This document shows, piece by piece, positions 36,659 through 45,141 of a stretch of 64,000 nt of DNA (positions are counted from its first letter, which is position 1; each line of letters starts with the position of its first letter). The notes under the pieces are model-generated. The model saw nothing but the letters and a program-made list of their open reading frames with translations, was not told where the DNA came from and ran no database searches. Made by a program: the position numbers and the translations under genes. Origin of the DNA: Streptomyces sp. NBC_00306 (GTDB lineage: Bacteria; Actinomycetota; Actinomycetes; Streptomycetales; Streptomycetaceae). The stretch covers positions 1,488,001 through 1,552,000 of the forward strand of contig NZ_CP108032.1 of assembly GCF_036169555.1 (NCBI RefSeq), written 5' to 3'.

Positions 36659-36847
36659 ATGCCGGAATACGAATTTGTCGACGTGTACGTGCCGCGCGGG
36701 GTCTCCCGCAAGGAGGCGACGCGTCTGCTCACCGACCATGCCGAGTACGGACACTGGGAGTTGGACCGACTGAGTCTGCACCGGGACGGCAGTCGCAGAG
36801 TGCGGCTGCGCCGGCGCATCATCCGTCAGGTGCGCGCCACCTGGTGA
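36659..36847 (+). CDS. DUF5703 family small protein
   Basis: A 62-aa basic protein beginning MPEYEFVDVYVPRGVSRKEATRLL and ending in an Arg-rich tail (RRVRLRRRIIRQVRATW). The family is small, actinobacterial and uncharacterised. It lies just upstream of the chaplin genes, its position in S. coelicolor as well. The predicted fold is a short beta-alpha-beta unit. A ribosome binding site is not evident. It is divergent from the acidic protein gene. Confidence 0.87.
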   Translation: MPEYEFVDVYVPRGVSRKEATRLLTDHAEYGHWELDRLSLHRDGSRRVRLRRRIIRQVRATW

Positions 36848-36852
36848 CAGCG

Positions 36853-36890
36853 CGGAGCGGGCCTCGTCGTGACGAGACCCGCTCCGTTTT
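36853..36890. terminator. Terminator between DUF5703 gene and chpC
   Basis: The arms 36853-36868 and 36871-36886 pair with one mismatch and run into TTTT at 36887-36890, so it resembles a classical rho-independent terminator on the plus strand and also ends chpC. Confidence 0.85.
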
Positions 36891-36934
36891 GTCGTTCCTG
36901 CCGTTCCTGCCGTGCTGTGACCGCGTTGCTGCGC

Positions 36935-37630
36935 CTACGCGGCGGAGCGGGCGCGGCGGTAGAGCACCGCTCCCGCCAGCAGCATGCCCGCGCCCGCCGG
37001 GATCAGCAGGTCCATGGCGTCGGTGCCGGTCTGCGCGAGCTCTTCCGCACCTGCCGGGGTGAGGGTCTGCGCGTCGGGACCGTTCCGCACGGTGGGCGGC
37101 GCGTCGGCCGGCGGCACGGTGCGGGGCTGACCGGGCGGGTCGACGGTGCCCGGCTTCTCGGGCTTGTCGGGCCCGGGCTTCCCCGGAGTGCCGACCTCGC
37201 TGTCGTTGGCGCAGTCGTTGCCCAGGGCCGGGTTCAGCAGACCACCGATGGTGACGGTGTTCCCGCAGGCGTTCACGGGAATGTTCACCGGGGCATTGAT
37301 GTGGTTGCCGGAGGCGACACCGGGAGAGTTCTCGGCTCCGCCGGTGCCGTGGGCACCACCCTTGCCGTGCTTCGACTTGGCCGGCCCGGACTTGTTGGCG
37401 CATTCGTTGCCGAACACCGGGTTCAGCAGACCGACGACGTTGACGGAATTGCCGCAGGCGTTCACGGGAACGTCGACCGGTACCTGGACCGCGTTTCCGG
37501 ACCCGACGCCCGGAGAATTCGACGCGCCTCCGTGGGCCCCTGCATCCGCGTTCGCGTAACCGCCGCCGAGGGCGAGCACTCCGCCCGCCGCCGCCATGGT
37601 GATCAGGCCTTTGCGCGTGACCTGGCGCAT
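36935..37630 (-). CDS. chpC: Long, sortase-anchored chaplin ChpC
   Basis: A 231-aa secreted protein that helps coat aerial hyphae. It has a signal peptide (about 1-28). Two chaplin domains (about 36-80 and 99-143) each show SPGVxSGN, PVNxCGN and GLLNPxxGNxCAN, with two Cys per domain for an internal disulfide. A Pro/Lys-rich spacer follows, then the sorting signal LAQTG (198-202), a hydrophobic helix and the RRARSAA tail. The LAxTG motif suits class E sortases. It is the long-chaplin partner of chpH next door, as at SCO1674-1675 in S. coelicolor. Confidence 0.96.
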   Translation of the reverse strand: MRQVTRKGLITMAAAGGVLALGGGYANADAGAHGGASNSPGVGSGNAVQVPVDVPVNACGNSVNVVGLLNPVFGNECANKSGPAKSKHGKGGAHGTGGAENSPGVASGNHINAPVNIPVNACGNTVTIGGLLNPALGNDCANDSEVGTPGKPGPDKPEKPGTVDPPGQPRTVPPADAPPTVRNGPDAQTLTPAGAEELAQTGTDAMDLLIPAGAGMLLAGAVLYRRARSAA

Positions 37631-37691
37631 AGGTTGAATCCTGCCTTCTTCAGGAATCCCCCGAGCCCTGTGCCCGGGGGCGGAAATACCC

Positions 37692-37732
37692 GGGCGGCCC
37701 CGGAGCGCATGGCGCGCACTCCGGGACCGCCC
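37692..37732 (-). terminator. Terminator downstream of chpH
   Basis: The 14-nt arms 37692-37705 and 37719-37732 pair with one G-U. The hairpin lies about 40 nt past the chpH stop and 60 nt before chpC, so the two chaplins are at least partly separate transcripts. Confidence 0.8.
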
Positions 37733-37770
37733 AGGTTCGAACCTCGACCCCGAGGGGGCGGGTCACAACA

Positions 37771-38004
37771 TCAAGCGTTGACGCAGGTGTTGCCAAAGGC
37801 AGGGTTCAGGAGCCCGATCACGGAGACCGTATTGCCGCACACGTTCACCGGCACGTGGACAGGCACCTGGATGACGTTGCCGGACAGCACGCCGGGAGAG
37901 TGCACAGCGGCACCCTGCGCGCCCGAGTCGGCCATGGCCATACCCGCACCAGCGAGCACGAGACCACCAGTGGCAGCCGCAGCAGCGACGACCTTCTTGA
38001 TCAT
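37771..38004 (-). CDS. chpH: Short chaplin ChpH
   Basis: A 77-aa precursor. The signal peptide (about 1-27, MIKKVVAAAAATGGLVLAG) leaves a mature chaplin of about 50 residues with SPGVLSGNVIQVPVHVPVNVCGN and GLLNPAFGNTC. Cys56 and Cys74 form the expected disulfide. Mature ChpH assembles into amyloid-like fibrils at the air-water interface and lowers surface tension so aerial hyphae can emerge. The start has a strong AAGGAGG 5 nt upstream. A SigBldN-like promoter lies about 50 nt further up. Confidence 0.96.
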   Translation of the reverse strand: MIKKVVAAAAATGGLVLAGAGMAMADSGAQGAAVHSPGVLSGNVIQVPVHVPVNVCGNTVSVIGLLNPAFGNTCVNA

Positions 38005-38052
38005 TATTCCTCCTTGTTGGCAATGCGATCCCAGCCGCGGACCGCACCACCT

Positions 38053-38080
38053 GTAACGAGGAGAAACCGGCGGGGCTACG
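38053..38080 (-). promoter_or_regulatory. Possible SigBldN promoter of chpH
   Basis: On the minus strand, CGTAGC (38080-38075) and CGTTAC (38058-38053) are separated by exactly 16 nt. The SigBldN consensus known for chaplin genes is about CGTAAC-N16-CGTTGA, so 5/6 and 4/6 positions match. It lies 49 nt from the start codon. Confidence 0.55.
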
Positions 38081-38170
38081 AGCCGGATGTTCCTTTCACT
38101 CTTTCCAGTCTCGTGCGTACGCACTGACGATTATTGGAGTTTCGTTTCAGCGGACCTCACCCGATCCGGT

Positions 38171-39496
38171 TCAGCACCGGTCGATGAAACGGTCAAGCAC
38201 ACGCACACCGAACTGCAGACCGTCCACCGGGACGCGCTCGTCCACCCCGTGGAACATGCCCGCGAAGTCCAGCTCCGGCGGCAGCTTGAGCGGGGCGAAC
38301 CCGAAGCAGCGGATGCCGAGGTCGTCGAAGGACTTGGCGTCCGTGCCGCCGGAGAGCATGTACGGAACGGCCCGCGCGATCGGGTCCTCCGCCTTCAGCG
38401 CGACCTGCATCGCGTCCACGAGGTCGCCGTCGAAGCTCGTCTCCAGGGCCTTGTCCCCGTGCACGTCCTCGCGCCGGACGCGGGGGCCGAGCAGCCGGTC
38501 GAGATCGGCCAGGAACTCGTCCTCGTATCCCGGCAGGAAGCGCCCGTCGACATGGGCGGTCGCCTGCCCGGGGATGACGTTCACCTTGTAGCCGGCGCCG
38601 AGCATGGTGGGGGCCGCGGAGTTGCGCAGGGTCGCGCCGATCATCTTGGCGATGCCGCCGAGCTTGGCGAGCGTCGCGTCCATGTCCTCCGGGTCCAGCG
38701 GGGTGCCGAGCGCGTCGGAGAGCTCGTCGAGGAAGCCCCGGACGGTCTTGGTCATCCGCACCGGCCAGGTGTGGCGGCCGAGCCGCCCGACGGCCTCGCA
38801 CAGCTCGGTGATGGCGTTGTCCTTGTTGGTCATCGAGCCGTGGCCGGCGGTGCCGTCCACGGTCAGGCGCATCCAGTGCATGCCCTTCTGCGCCGTCTCG
38901 ACGAGGTAGAGCCGCAGGTTCTCGTTGACGGTGAAGGAGAAGCCTCCGACCTCGCCGATGGCCTCGGTGACGCCCTCGAAGAGTCCGGGGTGCTTGTCGA
39001 CGAGGTGCCGCGCGCCCCAGGTGCCGCCCGCCTCCTCGTCGGCGAGGAACGCCAGCACGATGTCACGCGGGGGCTTGCGGCCGCTGCGCATCCGGTCCCG
39101 GATGACGGCGAGCGTCATCGCGTCCATGTCCTTCATGTCGACCGCGCCGCGGCCCCAGACGCAGCCGTCCGCGATCTCACCGGAGAACGGGTGGTGGGTC
39201 CAGTCGTCGGCGTTGGCCGGGACGACGTCGAGATGGCCGTGGATGAGCAGCGCGGGCCTCGACGGGTCCTCCCCCTCGATCCGGGCCACCGTGGAGGCGC
39301 GTCCCTGGTGGGACTCGAAGATCTGCGGTTCGACACCGACCTCGGCCAGCTTCTCCGCCACGTACTCCGCCGCGGCCCGCTCCCCCGGGCCCGAGTGGTC
39401 CCCGTAGTTGCTGGTGTCGATCCGGATCAGCTCACGGCAGAGGTCGACGACCTCGTCCTCGCCCGAGACGGTACGGGCCGCATTCGACTCGCTCAC
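38171..39496 (-). CDS. M20 family metallopeptidase (dipeptidase/ArgE-like)
   Basis: A 441-aa cytosolic di-zinc hydrolase. Ligands and catalytic residues are in the usual order: His88 and Asp90 in HGHLDVVPA, bridging Asp120 in GRGAVDMKDM, and general base Glu154 with Glu155 in LADEEAGG. The C-terminal His is in FHGVDERV. The dimerisation domain is intact (GHGSMTN, VIPGQATAHVDGRFLPG). The family removes N-terminal residues or acyl groups from small peptides; specificity is unknown. The GTG at 39496 is supported by GGAGG 8 nt upstream. Confidence 0.93.
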   Translation of the reverse strand: MSESNAARTVSGEDEVVDLCRELIRIDTSNYGDHSGPGERAAAEYVAEKLAEVGVEPQIFESHQGRASTVARIEGEDPSRPALLIHGHLDVVPANADDWTHHPFSGEIADGCVWGRGAVDMKDMDAMTLAVIRDRMRSGRKPPRDIVLAFLADEEAGGTWGARHLVDKHPGLFEGVTEAIGEVGGFSFTVNENLRLYLVETAQKGMHWMRLTVDGTAGHGSMTNKDNAITELCEAVGRLGRHTWPVRMTKTVRGFLDELSDALGTPLDPEDMDATLAKLGGIAKMIGATLRNSAAPTMLGAGYKVNVIPGQATAHVDGRFLPGYEDEFLADLDRLLGPRVRREDVHGDKALETSFDGDLVDAMQVALKAEDPIARAVPYMLSGGTDAKSFDDLGIRCFGFAPLKLPPELDFAGMFHGVDERVPVDGLQFGVRVLDRFIDRC

Positions 39497-39681
39497 GCTG
39501 ATTCCTCCCACTGTCGCTGCTGGTGGTTCCCCCTCATCCTCCCGCGCGCGGCCCCGGACCCCAAGGGCGGCTGTCCGCCGTCGCACGGCTTTCGCACGGC
39601 CGGGCGGGTGATCGGGCACAGCCGAATGTTTGCTATGGTTTTCCACGTCGGAACGGCCCAGCGCCGGACGGCAGACACCTT

Positions 39682-39769
39682 GTCCGGGTGGCGGAATGGC
39701 AGACGCGCTAGCTTGAGGTGCTAGTGCCCTTTATCGGGCGTGGGGGTTCAAGTCCCCCCTCGGACACCA
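39682..39769 (+). tRNA. tRNA-Leu (anticodon GAG)
   Basis: The acceptor stem GTCCGGG pairs with CTCGGAC. The anticodon stem CTAGC/GCTAG encloses loop TTGAGGT with anticodon GAG at 39715-39717, which reads CUC and CUU. The long variable arm (GTGCCCTTTATCGGGCGT region) marks a class II tRNA, and the T-loop is GGTTCAAGTCC. CCA is encoded at 39767-39769. A strong terminator follows at once. Confidence 0.97.
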
Positions 39770-39771
39770 GC

Positions 39772-39805
39772 AAAGATCCCCGCGGTTCTCCGCGGGGATC
39801 TTTTT
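39772..39805 (+). terminator. Rho-independent terminator of the tRNA gene
   Basis: A 14-bp perfect stem (39772-39785 with 39790-39803) with loop TTCT runs into a T-run ending at 39805. Confidence 0.95.
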
Positions 39806-39862
39806 GTCTGCGCTCCCCCGGGCGCCGGTTCCGGGACGGGGGGCTGCGCTTACAGTCACCGG

Positions 39863-40792
39863 GTGAGACGCAGACACAAGGCCCCGCCGTCGCCGCTGCC
39901 CCAGCGGGACGGGATCGACCCGGTGCGCCTGCGGCTGCCCGCCGACCCGGACGGCGCCTGGAAGACGGTCCGCGATCATGTCGCGGCGCGGTACGCGGGC
40001 GCCGTCGGGACCGAGAAGATCGACGCGCTGTTCCGGGAGGGCCGCATCGTCGGCACGGACGGGCCGGTCGCCGCGGACGAGCCGTACGCCCCGGGGCGGT
40101 ATCTCTGGTTCCACCGGGACTTCGCGCCCGAGGAGCGCGTCCCGTTCGAGGTGGGGATCGTGCATCGCGACGAGCGTCTGGTCGTCGCCGACAAGCCGCA
40201 CTTCCTCGCCACCACACCGCGCGGCCGGCATGTCACCGAGACCGCTCTCGCCCGGCTGCGGCGCGATCTCGGGCTGCCGCAGCTGCAGCCGGCCCACCGG
40301 CTCGACCGGCTGACCGCGGGCCTCGCGCTGTTCGTCGTGCGGCCCGGGGACCGTGGGGCGTATCAGACGATGTTCCGTGACCGGCTGGTGCGCAAGGAGT
40401 ACGAGGGGGTGGCGGCCCACGATCCGGCCGTCACGCTGCCGGTCACCGTGCGCAGCCGGATCGTGAAGGACCACGGGGTGATGGCCGCCCGCGAGGTGGC
40501 GGGCGAGCCGAACAGCGAGAGCCGGATCGAGCTGCTGGAGCACCGCGAAGGGCTCGGCCGGTACCGGCTGCTGCCGGCCACCGGCCGCACCCATCAGCTA
40601 CGGGTCCATATGAACCGGCTCGGGCTGCCGCTGCTGAACGATCCGCTCTTCCCGGTGGTCCGGGAGCCGGGGCCGGACGACTACGCCGAGCCCCTTCAGC
40701 TCCTCGCCCGGGTGCTGGAGTTCACCGACCCCGTCACCGGGGAGCCGCTCCGCTTCGAGAGCGGGCTGCGGCTGACTCAGTGGCCCCGCTGA
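39863..40792 (+). CDS. RluA-family pseudouridine synthase
   Basis: A 309-aa RNA pseudouridine synthase. The catalytic Asp148 is in HRLDRLTAGL, and the C-terminal motif GRTHQLRVHMNRLGLPLLNDPLF is complete. An N-terminal extension of about 90 residues replaces the usual S4 domain. The target RNA (rRNA or tRNA position) cannot be told from sequence. The GTG at 39863 is preferred because an upstream in-frame reading would run through the tRNA terminator. It overlaps the MBL hydrolase tail to tail by 16 nt. Confidence 0.9.
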   Translation: MRRRHKAPPSPLPQRDGIDPVRLRLPADPDGAWKTVRDHVAARYAGAVGTEKIDALFREGRIVGTDGPVAADEPYAPGRYLWFHRDFAPEERVPFEVGIVHRDERLVVADKPHFLATTPRGRHVTETALARLRRDLGLPQLQPAHRLDRLTAGLALFVVRPGDRGAYQTMFRDRLVRKEYEGVAAHDPAVTLPVTVRSRIVKDHGVMAAREVAGEPNSESRIELLEHREGLGRYRLLPATGRTHQLRVHMNRLGLPLLNDPLFPVVREPGPDDYAEPLQLLARVLEFTDPVTGEPLRFESGLRLTQWPR

Positions 40793-41415
40793 ATCCACTC
40801 CTTCAGATGCGGCGACTCCTCGCCGACGGTCGTCGGGTCGCCGTGGCCGGTGCGGACCACGGTGTCCGGCGGCAGGGTCAGCAGCCGCTGCCTGATCGAC
40901 TCGACGATGGTCGGGAAGTGCGAGAAGGACCGGCCGGTGGCGCCGGGGCCGCCCTGGAAGAGGGTGTCCCCGGTGAAGACCGTGGACAGCTCGGGGGCGT
41001 GGAGACAGACCGCGCCGGGGGCGTGGCCCGGGGTGTGCAGCACGGTCAGTTCCACTCCCGCGACGGTGAGCGTCTGACCGTCGGCCAGCTCGCCGTCGGG
41101 GGCGCGGTCGGGATGCGTCTGCTTCCACAGCGGGAGGTCGTCGGGGTGCAGCAGGATCGGCGCGCCCGTGGCCGCGGCGAGCGCGGGGGCCGCGTCGATG
41201 TGGTCGTTGTGGGCGTGGGTGCAGACGATGGCGACGAGCGTGCGTCCGCCGAGGGCCGCCTCGATCGCCGCGGCGTCGTGCGCGGCGTCGATGACGACGG
41301 CCTCGGAATCGTCGCCCACGATCCACACGTTGTTGTCGACGTCCCAGGTGCCGCCGTCGAGGGAGAAGGTGCCGGAGGTGACGAGGTGGTCGATCCTGAC
41401 GTTCGAAGAGGTCAT
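40777..41415 (-). CDS. MBL-fold metallohydrolase linked to mycothiol-dependent formaldehyde oxidation
   Basis: A 212-aa glyoxalase-II-like metallo-beta-lactamase-fold enzyme. The metal motif is THAHNDHID with H67, H69, D71 and H72, and later ligands are in HTPGHAPGAV and FTGDTLF. Its ATG and the mscR stop share one nucleotide (TGATG), so the two are cotranslated. In mycobacteria the homologous pair is Rv2259 (mscR) and Rv2260. A role in hydrolysing S-formylmycothiol produced by MscR is plausible (inference). Confidence 0.9.
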   Translation of the reverse strand: MTSSNVRIDHLVTSGTFSLDGGTWDVDNNVWIVGDDSEAVVIDAAHDAAAIEAALGGRTLVAIVCTHAHNDHIDAAPALAAATGAPILLHPDDLPLWKQTHPDRAPDGELADGQTLTVAGVELTVLHTPGHAPGAVCLHAPELSTVFTGDTLFQGGPGATGRSFSHFPTIVESIRQRLLTLPPDTVVRTGHGDPTTVGEESPHLKEWIQRGH

Positions 41416-42500
41416 CAGAGCCGCACCACCGAACGCAGCACGTCGCCCTCGTGCATCCGGGCGAAGGCCTTCTCGACATCACCGAGCCCGATGGTCTCGG
41501 TGACGAACGCCCCGAGGTCGATGCGGCCCTGCTGGTGCAGATCGATCAGCATCGGGAAGTCCCGGGACGGCAGACAGTCGCCGTACCAGGAGGACTTGAG
41601 GGCGCCGCCGCGGCCGAAGACGTCGAGGAGCGGCAGTTCCAGCTTCATGTCCGGGGTGGGGACGCCGACGAGGACGACCGTGCCGGCCAGATCGCGGGCG
41701 TAGAAGGCCTGTTGGTAGGTCTCCGGGCGGCCGACCGCCTCGATGACGACATCGGCGCCGAAGCCGCCGGTGAGTTCGCGGATCGCCTCGACGGCGTCGG
41801 CGGAGCCGGAGTTGACCGTGTGGGTCGCGCCCATCTTCTTCGCCGTCTCGAGCTTGCGGTCGTCGATGTCGACGGCGATGATCCGGGCCGCGCCCGCGAG
41901 CCGTGCGCCGACGACCGCCGCGTCGCCCACACCGCCGCAGCCGATGACGGCGACGGTGTCACCGCGGCCCACGTTGCCGGTGTTGACGGCGGCGCCGATG
42001 CCGGCCATCACTCCGCAGCCGAGGAGACCCGCGACGGACGCGGAGACGGCCGGGTCGACCTTGGTGCACTGCCCTGCCGCGACGAGGGTCTTCTCGGCGA
42101 ACGCGCCGATACCCAGGGCCGGGGAGAGTTCGGTGCCGTCCGTCAGGGTCATCTTCTGGCGGGCGTTGTGGGTGTCGAAGCAGTACCAGGGACGGCCGCG
42201 CCGACAGGCGCGGCAGCGGCCGCAGACGGCCCGCCAGTTGAGGATGACGAAGTCACCGGGCGACACCTCGGTGACGTCCGGGCCGACCGCCTCCACGACA
42301 CCCGCGGCCTCGTGGCCGAGGAGGAAGGGGAAGTCGTCGTTGATCCCGCCCTGCTTGTAGTGCAGATCGGTGTGGCAGACCCCGCACGCCTGCACCTGCA
42401 CCACGGCCTCGCCCGGACCGGGGTCCGGGACGACGATCGTCTCCACCCGCACCGGTTCGTTCTTTCCGGGTGCGATCACACCTTGCACCTGCTGCGACAT
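41415..42500 (-). CDS. mscR: S-(hydroxymethyl)mycothiol dehydrogenase (formaldehyde detoxification / MSNO reductase)
   Basis: A 361-aa class III-type zinc alcohol dehydrogenase that oxidises the formaldehyde-mycothiol adduct with NAD+ and can reduce S-nitrosomycothiol. Catalytic zinc ligands are Cys42 in CGVCHTD and His63-Glu64 in LGHEAAG. The structural zinc lobe has Cys93, 96, 99 and 107. The nucleotide loop is [10 protein letters not shown]. The near-identical MscR core ([31 protein letters not shown]) supports the mycothiol-specific call over generic ADH. It forms a two-gene operon with the MBL hydrolase. Confidence 0.94.
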   Translation of the reverse strand: MSQQVQGVIAPGKNEPVRVETIVVPDPGPGEAVVQVQACGVCHTDLHYKQGGINDDFPFLLGHEAAGVVEAVGPDVTEVSPGDFVILNWRAVCGRCRACRRGRPWYCFDTHNARQKMTLTDGTELSPALGIGAFAEKTLVAAGQCTKVDPAVSASVAGLLGCGVMAGIGAAVNTGNVGRGDTVAVIGCGGVGDAAVVGARLAGAARIIAVDIDDRKLETAKKMGATHTVNSGSADAVEAIRELTGGFGADVVIEAVGRPETYQQAFYARDLAGTVVLVGVPTPDMKLELPLLDVFGRGGALKSSWYGDCLPSRDFPMLIDLHQQGRIDLGAFVTETIGLGDVEKAFARMHEGDVLRSVVRL

Positions 42501-42574
42501 CGAGAACCTGCCCTTCTTCGCACGTCGGTCGACCCCCACTATGGACCGTCACGGTGGCGCTCGGCGACGAGCAG

Positions 42575-42609
42575 GAGGGGCCCCGCGGAAATCTTCCGCG
42601 GGGCCCCTC
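42575..42609 (-). terminator. Terminator downstream of the amino acid permease
   Basis: A 16-bp perfect stem (42575-42590 with 42594-42609) lies just beyond the permease stop codon and before the mscR promoter region. Confidence 0.9.
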
Positions 42610-42624
42610 GTGTGCGTGTTCGGC

Positions 42625-44085
42625 TCAGGCGTCCTGGCGCTCGGCCGCGAGGTCCCTGACCCGGCCGCGGACGACGTACCAGCCGCCGACCAGTGCCGCG
42701 GCGATCAGCGGCAGGAACATCACGGTCGTCCGGCCGACGCCGCCGCCCCACCACATCAGGAAGGCCACACCGGCGAGGAAGAGCAGGGTGACGATCTGGG
42801 TGTACGGGGCCCAGGGCAGCCGGTACGACGGCCGGGTGACGCGTCCGTCCTGCGAGCGGTGCCAGAACAGCAGCGAGCAGAGCATGATCATGCCCCAGGT
42901 GCCGAGGATGCCGATCGAGGCGAAGTTCAGGACGATCTCGAAGGCCTGCCCGGGCATGAGGTAGTTGAGGCCGACGCCGAGCACGCCGAAGCCGGCGGTC
43001 AGCAGGATGCCGCCGTAGGGGACCTGGCCCTTGTTCATCCGGCCGGTGAAGCGGGGCGCGGAGCCCGCGAGCGCCATGGAGCGCAGGATGCGGCCGGTGG
43101 AGTACAGGCCGGAGTTGAGGCTGGAGAGGGCGGCGGTGAGGACGACGAGGTTCATCACGCCGGCCGCGCCCGGGACGCCGAGCTTGTCCATGACGGTGAC
43201 GAAGGGGCTCTCGTCGCCGGAGTACGCGGTGTACGGCAGCAGCAGCGCGAGGAGCACGACGGAGCCGACGTAGAACAGGCCCACACGCCACATGATCGAG
43301 TTGATCGCCTTGGGCATGATCTTCTCGGGGTTCTCGGTCTCACCGGCGGCGACGCCGCAGAGCTCGACGGAGGCGTAGGCGAAGACGACGCCCTGGATCA
43401 CCAGCAGCATCGGCAGCATGCCCACGGGGAAGATGCCGCCGCCGTCGGCGATGGTGGAGAAGCCGGGGGTGTGGCCGTCGACGGGGTGCTGGGTGACCAC
43501 GAGGTAGATGCCCACGAGCATGAAGGCGACGAGCGCGGCGACCTTGATGATCGCGAACCAGAACTCCATCTCGCCGAAGTACTTCACCGAGATGAGGTTC
43601 GCGGTGAGGACGACGGCGAGGGCTATCAGCGCGAGCACCCACTGCGGGACGTCGCTGAACATGGCCCAGAAGTGGGCGTAGGTCGCGGCCGCGGTGATGT
43701 CGGCGATGGCGGTGGTGGACCAGTTGAGGAAGTACAGCCAGCCGGCCGCGTAGGCGCCCTTCTCGCCCATGAACTCACGGGCGTAGGAGACGAAGGCTCC
43801 GGACGAGGGACGGTAGAGGACGAGCTCACCGAGCGCGCGCACGACGAAGAAGGCGAAGACGCCGCAGACCGCGTAGGCGATGGCGAGCGAGGGGCCCGCT
43901 CCGGCCATTCTGCCGCCCGCTCCGAGGAACAGACCGGTGCCTATCGCTCCGCCGATGGCGATCATGCTGATGTGGCGGGACTTCAGGTCCTTGCTGTAGC
44001 CGGCGTCGCCGGCGTCCACGTGGGGGGTGCTCGTCGCCGGTACCCCGGCGGCGGGCTTCTCGGCCGCGGTGATGCGGTCACTCAT
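42625..44085 (-). CDS. APC-family amino acid permease (asparagine/GABA permease type)
   Basis: A 486-aa transporter with 12 membrane segments. After a soluble N-terminus comes the APC signature RHISMIAIGGAIGTGLFLGAG (about 37-57). Later marks are YRPSSGAFVSYAREFMGEKGAYAAGW and the conserved ELCGVAAGETENPEKIMPKAI. It is closest in pattern to AnsP/GabP-like H+ symporters of the AAT family. The substrate is not certain. An AT-rich 220-bp region upstream (44086-44308) is its promoter and contains the near repeat AAGGTAAACCAAGGT. Confidence 0.92.
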   Translation of the reverse strand: MSDRITAAEKPAAGVPATSTPHVDAGDAGYSKDLKSRHISMIAIGGAIGTGLFLGAGGRMAGAGPSLAIAYAVCGVFAFFVVRALGELVLYRPSSGAFVSYAREFMGEKGAYAAGWLYFLNWSTTAIADITAAATYAHFWAMFSDVPQWVLALIALAVVLTANLISVKYFGEMEFWFAIIKVAALVAFMLVGIYLVVTQHPVDGHTPGFSTIADGGGIFPVGMLPMLLVIQGVVFAYASVELCGVAAGETENPEKIMPKAINSIMWRVGLFYVGSVVLLALLLPYTAYSGDESPFVTVMDKLGVPGAAGVMNLVVLTAALSSLNSGLYSTGRILRSMALAGSAPRFTGRMNKGQVPYGGILLTAGFGVLGVGLNYLMPGQAFEIVLNFASIGILGTWGMIMLCSLLFWHRSQDGRVTRPSYRLPWAPYTQIVTLLFLAGVAFLMWWGGGVGRTTVMFLPLIAAALVGGWYVVRGRVRDLAAERQDA

Positions 44086-44308
44086 GGAGGGGATTCGCCT
44101 TCGTGAGGGGGGAGGTGTGCGGTCCCGGCCGTAGCCGGTGGGGGGTCGTCACCTGGGCATGGGCCCGACGGCACATCATCAAGGCAACCCTGGGATTTTG
44201 GCAGTGGCCTATCTCACGAAGCGATATATCTGAGGTGTTTCTGAGGTTGCAGCAAGGTAAACCAAGGTCATCATCACTCGACGTATGACCCGGGGTTACC
44301 GAGGGGCC

Positions 44309-45010
44309 TCAGGGTGCGAGCACGTCCAGTTCAGCCAGGGCGCCCACCGCGATCTCCCGGGTGATCTCCTCGGCGCGCGCCGCGTCGCCTTCGCGAACGG
44401 CCTCGGCAACCTGCACATGCAGGGTCACGGCCGCCGGATCGGGGTCGTCGAACATCACATGGTGGTGCGTACGCCCCGCGAGCACCTCGGCGACGACATC
44501 ACCGAGGCGCGCGAACATCTCGTTGCCCGACGCTTCGAGGACGATCCGGTGGAAGGCGATGTCGTGCCGCAGATAGCCCTCGAGCTGGTGGCCCCGGGAG
44601 GTGGCGACCATGCCGAGCGCGCACTCGGTGAGGGCGGCACACTGCTCGGGCGTGGCATGGCGGGCGGCGAGGCCCGCGGCGACCGGCTCGACGGCGGAGC
44701 GGAGCACGGTCAGTGAGCGCAGCTGGCGCGGCCGGTCGGCGCCGGCCAGTCGCCAGCGGATGACCTGCGGGTCGTAGACGTTCCACTCCTCGGTGGGGCG
44801 GACGGTCACACCGACCCGGCGCCGGGACTCCACCAGGTGCATGGATTCGAGGACGCGGACGACTTCGCGGACGACCGTACGGGAGACGTCGAAGCGCTGA
44901 GCGACCTCGTCGGTGCGCAAAACGCTGCCCTGCGGGTACTCGCCGGCTGTGATCGCGAGGCCGAGGGTGTCCAGAACATGTGTGTGGAGGCCCCGGCCCG
45001 CTGTGGTCAT
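44309..45010 (-). CDS. gntR: FadR/FCD-type gluconate repressor GntR
   Basis: A 233-aa regulator. The N-terminal winged helix (about 10-75) has LRTDEVAQRFDVSRTVVREVVRVLES. The C-terminal FCD domain has metal-site residues in the LRHDIAFHRIVLEASGN and EEITREI helices. It diverges from gntK-gntP, the same arrangement as SCO1678-1680. It should repress gluconate uptake and phosphorylation until gluconate or 6-phosphogluconate binds. A split inverted repeat lies in the 131-bp gap between it and gntK. Confidence 0.93.
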   Translation of the reverse strand: MTTAGRGLHTHVLDTLGLAITAGEYPQGSVLRTDEVAQRFDVSRTVVREVVRVLESMHLVESRRRVGVTVRPTEEWNVYDPQVIRWRLAGADRPRQLRSLTVLRSAVEPVAAGLAARHATPEQCAALTECALGMVATSRGHQLEGYLRHDIAFHRIVLEASGNEMFARLGDVVAEVLAGRTHHHVMFDDPDPAAVTLHVQVAEAVREGDAARAEEITREIAVGALAELDVLAP

Positions 45011-45046
45011 GGGTTCAGCGTACGGGGCAGAGATCGGGAAGAAAAA

Positions 45047-45085
45047 GTATGACGTTTATGTCTCACACTCTTGAATACGTCGTAC
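45047..45085. promoter_or_regulatory. Putative GntR operator in the gntR-gntK divergent promoter
   Basis: GTATGACGT (45047-45055) and ACGTCGTAC (45077-45085) are inverted copies matching at 8 of 9 positions, separated by 21 nt, two helical turns. The region is strikingly AT-rich for this genome. Confidence 0.6.
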
Positions 45086-45141
45086 CTAATGGGTTTCAGT
45101 AGCGCGACGGACCGATGTCGACGAAGACAGCGAGGCAGGCA

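Noticed and set aside
44086..44308. A small gene in the AT-rich gap before the permease
   Set aside because: The only frames there lack ribosome binding sites and genome-like codon bias; it reads as promoter DNA.
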